Positions 5,029 to 6,680 of a stretch of DNA of 6,680 nt are shown in pieces (within the stretch, counting starts at the first letter, position 1; every line of letters starts with the position of its first letter). The notes under the pieces are model-generated. The model was not told the origin of the DNA. It made no database searches and saw only the letters and a program-made list of their open reading frames with translations. Both the position numbers and the translations under genes were made by a program. The DNA is from Geoglobus sp. (lineage in GTDB: Archaea; Halobacteriota; Archaeoglobi; Archaeoglobales; Archaeoglobaceae), in assembly GCA_015523645.1 (NCBI GenBank), contig WAJY01000097.1, positions 1-6,680 on the forward strand, given 5' to 3'.

Positions 5029-6680
5029 ATGGTTGTAAAATTTGAAAGCCCACTAGAGGTGGAGGAAAAGGTAAAGGAGTATCTGGGAGAATACTATGAG
5101 GTTGCATACGACTACGTTCCATACTACTTCAGGCTAAGAAGTGATGACGAAGAGAAATTTCTCTTCCAAGATTCCATACATTGGCCATCCCCGCTAAAAC
5201 CAATTGACATGTTCATGATCCAGCTCATGCAGTGGCCTTACTGCATGCCCCAGCATCTGCTTCACAAGTTTCCGACAAGCCGTGGTGCAGATTGGAAGAT
5301 AGTGAATGGCTATGCTTTCATAATCCCGCTAGAGGTATCTGATCCTGAGGAGATTAAGAAGAGGGAAGAGCATTTCATGAACAGTGCAAAAAAATACTAT
5401 AGTCAGTGGAATGAGCTTTGGAATAAAAAGCTGGATGAGGAAGTTCTACCATCTCTGGACTGGATGGAAAGTTTGGATTTTAGAAATGAGGAGTTGAGCT
5501 ACAAGTTTATCGAGAATTTTGATAGAATGATACACACGATGTTCAGGCTTTGGGAGATACACTTCGAGTTTCTTGGGCTTGGCTATGCTGCCTATGTTCT
5601 TCTCATAAACACGGCAAAGGAGCTTTTCCCGGGAATTGATGATCAGACAATTACAAAGTTTGTTCAGGGGCTAGGGACAATAATGATGGAAACAGACAGA
5701 AAATTCTATGAGCTGGCTAAGCTTGCCATAGATCTTGGGATAAGTTCTGCATTCCAGAAAAAGCCGGATGAGATACTGGATGAGCTTGGAAAAAGTGAAG
5801 GTGGAAGAAGGTGGCTTGAGGAATTTGAAGAGGTTATGAAGAAGTATGGAAACAGAATAGATTCGGGTTTGTATTTTGGATACAGAACATGGAGGGAAGA
5901 CTACTCAACATCTCTTTCAATAATTCAGAATTACATAGCAAAGATACTTTCAGGAGAGGATCCTTTACCTCCTAAAGAAGAGCTGGAAAGGGAGAGGGAG
6001 AGAATTATATCAGAATACCTAGAGCTTTTGGAGGATGGGGAGAGGGAGAGATTCAAGGAAATAATCGGGCTCGCTCAGCTTGTTTATCCATACGTTGAGG
6101 ATCACAACTTCTACATAGATCAGAAGGCTGACACACTCTTCAGGCTCAAATTGCTTGAAATTGGGGAGAGATTTGCAGAAAAAGGATACATTAGCGATCC
6201 TGAAGACATCGCATTTCTCACAGTCGATGAGATAAGGCATGCTCTCTATGACATGCTGATAGACTATGGAGGAAGGCTATATTCATGCTCGGACTTTAAA
6301 GAGCTGATTGAAAAGAGGAAGAAGGTTTACGAGCTTCAGAGCAAATGGACACCTCCAAAGGTCATGGGCATAGCTCCAGAAAAAATAACGGAACCTCTTT
6401 TCGTTCAGCTCTGGGGAGTTACTAGCGAGGCAATAGAACTTTGGAAGTCGCAGAAGGAGGTTGTGGAGGAAAGGGTCATAAAGGGATTCCCGGCATCTCC
6501 CGGGGTTTATGAGGGTTATGCTAGAGTTCTTCATTCCCCAGACGAGATACCAACTCTCGCGCAGGGAGAAATACTAGTTGTCAGATGCACAACTCCTGCT
6601 TGGACTGCAGTTTTCCCGGTTGTTGGTGCTGTGGTAACAGATATAGGCGGGTTAATGTCACATGCAGCAATAATCTCCAG
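5029..6680 (+). CDS. PEP-utilising phosphohistidine-domain protein, phenylphosphate synthase-like (3' end beyond the right edge)
   Basis: 550 codons are visible. Start ATG 5029 has GGTGGT close ahead; an in-frame GTG at 5020 lacks such a site. Residues 1 to about 480 are largely helical and contain FQDSIHWPSPLKPIDMF (45-61), the opening block I associate with stand-alone PEP-utilising proteins. From GFPASPG (486-492) the PEP-synthase mobile (swivel) domain begins, running through EILVVRCTTPAWTAVFP to GGLMSHAAI, where His545 should carry the phosphate. No ATP-grasp nucleotide-binding domain is visible, and no PEP-binding barrel can follow unless the protein is much longer than expected. This organisation resembles the His-bearing subunit of Thauera phenylphosphate synthase, which takes phosphate from a separate ATP-binding subunit and gives it to phenol. 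The expected partner gene is probably just right of the window. The acceptor is unknown; an alcohol, enol or phenol is plausible. The mobile domain call is firm, the substrate is not. Confidence 0.88.
   Translation, partial: MVVKFESPLEVEEKVKEYLGEYYEVAYDYVPYYFRLRSDDEEKFLFQDSIHWPSPLKPIDMFMIQLMQWPYCMPQHLLHKFPTSRGADWKIVNGYAFIIPLEVSDPEEIKKREEHFMNSAKKYYSQWNELWNKKLDEEVLPSLDWMESLDFRNEELSYKFIENFDRMIHTMFRLWEIHFEFLGLGYAAYVLLINTAKELFPGIDDQTITKFVQGLGTIMMETDRKFYELAKLAIDLGISSAFQKKPDEILDELGKSEGGRRWLEEFEEVMKKYGNRIDSGLYFGYRTWREDYSTSLSIIQNYIAKILSGEDPLPPKEELERERERIISEYLELLEDGERERFKEIIGLAQLVYPYVEDHNFYIDQKADTLFRLKLLEIGERFAEKGYISDPEDIAFLTVDEIRHALYDMLIDYGGRLYSCSDFKELIEKRKKVYELQSKWTPPKVMGIAPEKITEPLFVQLWGVTSEAIELWKSQKEVVEERVIKGFPASPGVYEGYARVLHSPDEIPTLAQGEILVVRCTTPAWTAVFPVVGAVVTDIGGLMSHAAIIS

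Overview
The window looks like chromosomal DNA from an archaeon, probably an anaerobic thermophile of the Archaeoglobales type (Archaeoglobus, Ferroglobus, Geoglobus). Reasons are the archaeal TATA boxes about 50-80 bases ahead of genes, GGAGGTGA-type ribosome binding sites, frequent GTG/TTG starts, heavy AGA/AGG/ATA codon use, Glu/Lys/Ile-rich proteins, a TrmB-family regulator and short intergenic gaps. The organism is inferred from these traits and not proven.

Layout, left to right. (1) A leftward operon (1067 to beyond base 1): a 96-residue protein of unknown function, then by a TAGTG stop/start overlap an FAD-dependent oxidoreductase of the phytoene desaturase superfamily, cut by the left edge. 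(2) A rightward operon (1203-2306): a QueG/reductive-dehalogenase-like iron-sulfur protein and a 75-residue helix-turn-helix protein. (3) A convergent TrmB-type regulator (3102-2308), whose stop codon is one base from the previous one. (4) A second, paralogous FAD-dependent oxidoreductase (3246-4862), divergent from the regulator. (5) A PEP-synthase-like phosphotransfer protein (5029 to beyond the right edge) carrying the swivelling phosphohistidine domain at its C-terminus but no ATP-grasp domain in the visible part. It resembles the His-bearing subunit of phenylphosphate synthase.

How they may work together (inference): two related flavoproteins, an electron-transferring iron-sulfur protein and a split phosphotransferase would fit a pathway that phosphorylates a hydroxylated, hydrophobic or aromatic compound and changes its redox state, under control of the central TrmB-like protein. 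The substrate is not visible from the sequence.

The strongest non-coding signals are promoter-level. The two flavoprotein transcription units share GTTACTAA-N3-ATTTAT at their promoters. The iron-sulfur and phosphotransfer units share a different element, ATGACARGCATAT. The regulator's own promoter carries the perfect palindrome GTTTAT-N6-ATAAAC. Together they suggest a small local regulon. No RNA genes, CRISPR arrays, insertion sequences or attachment sites were seen.
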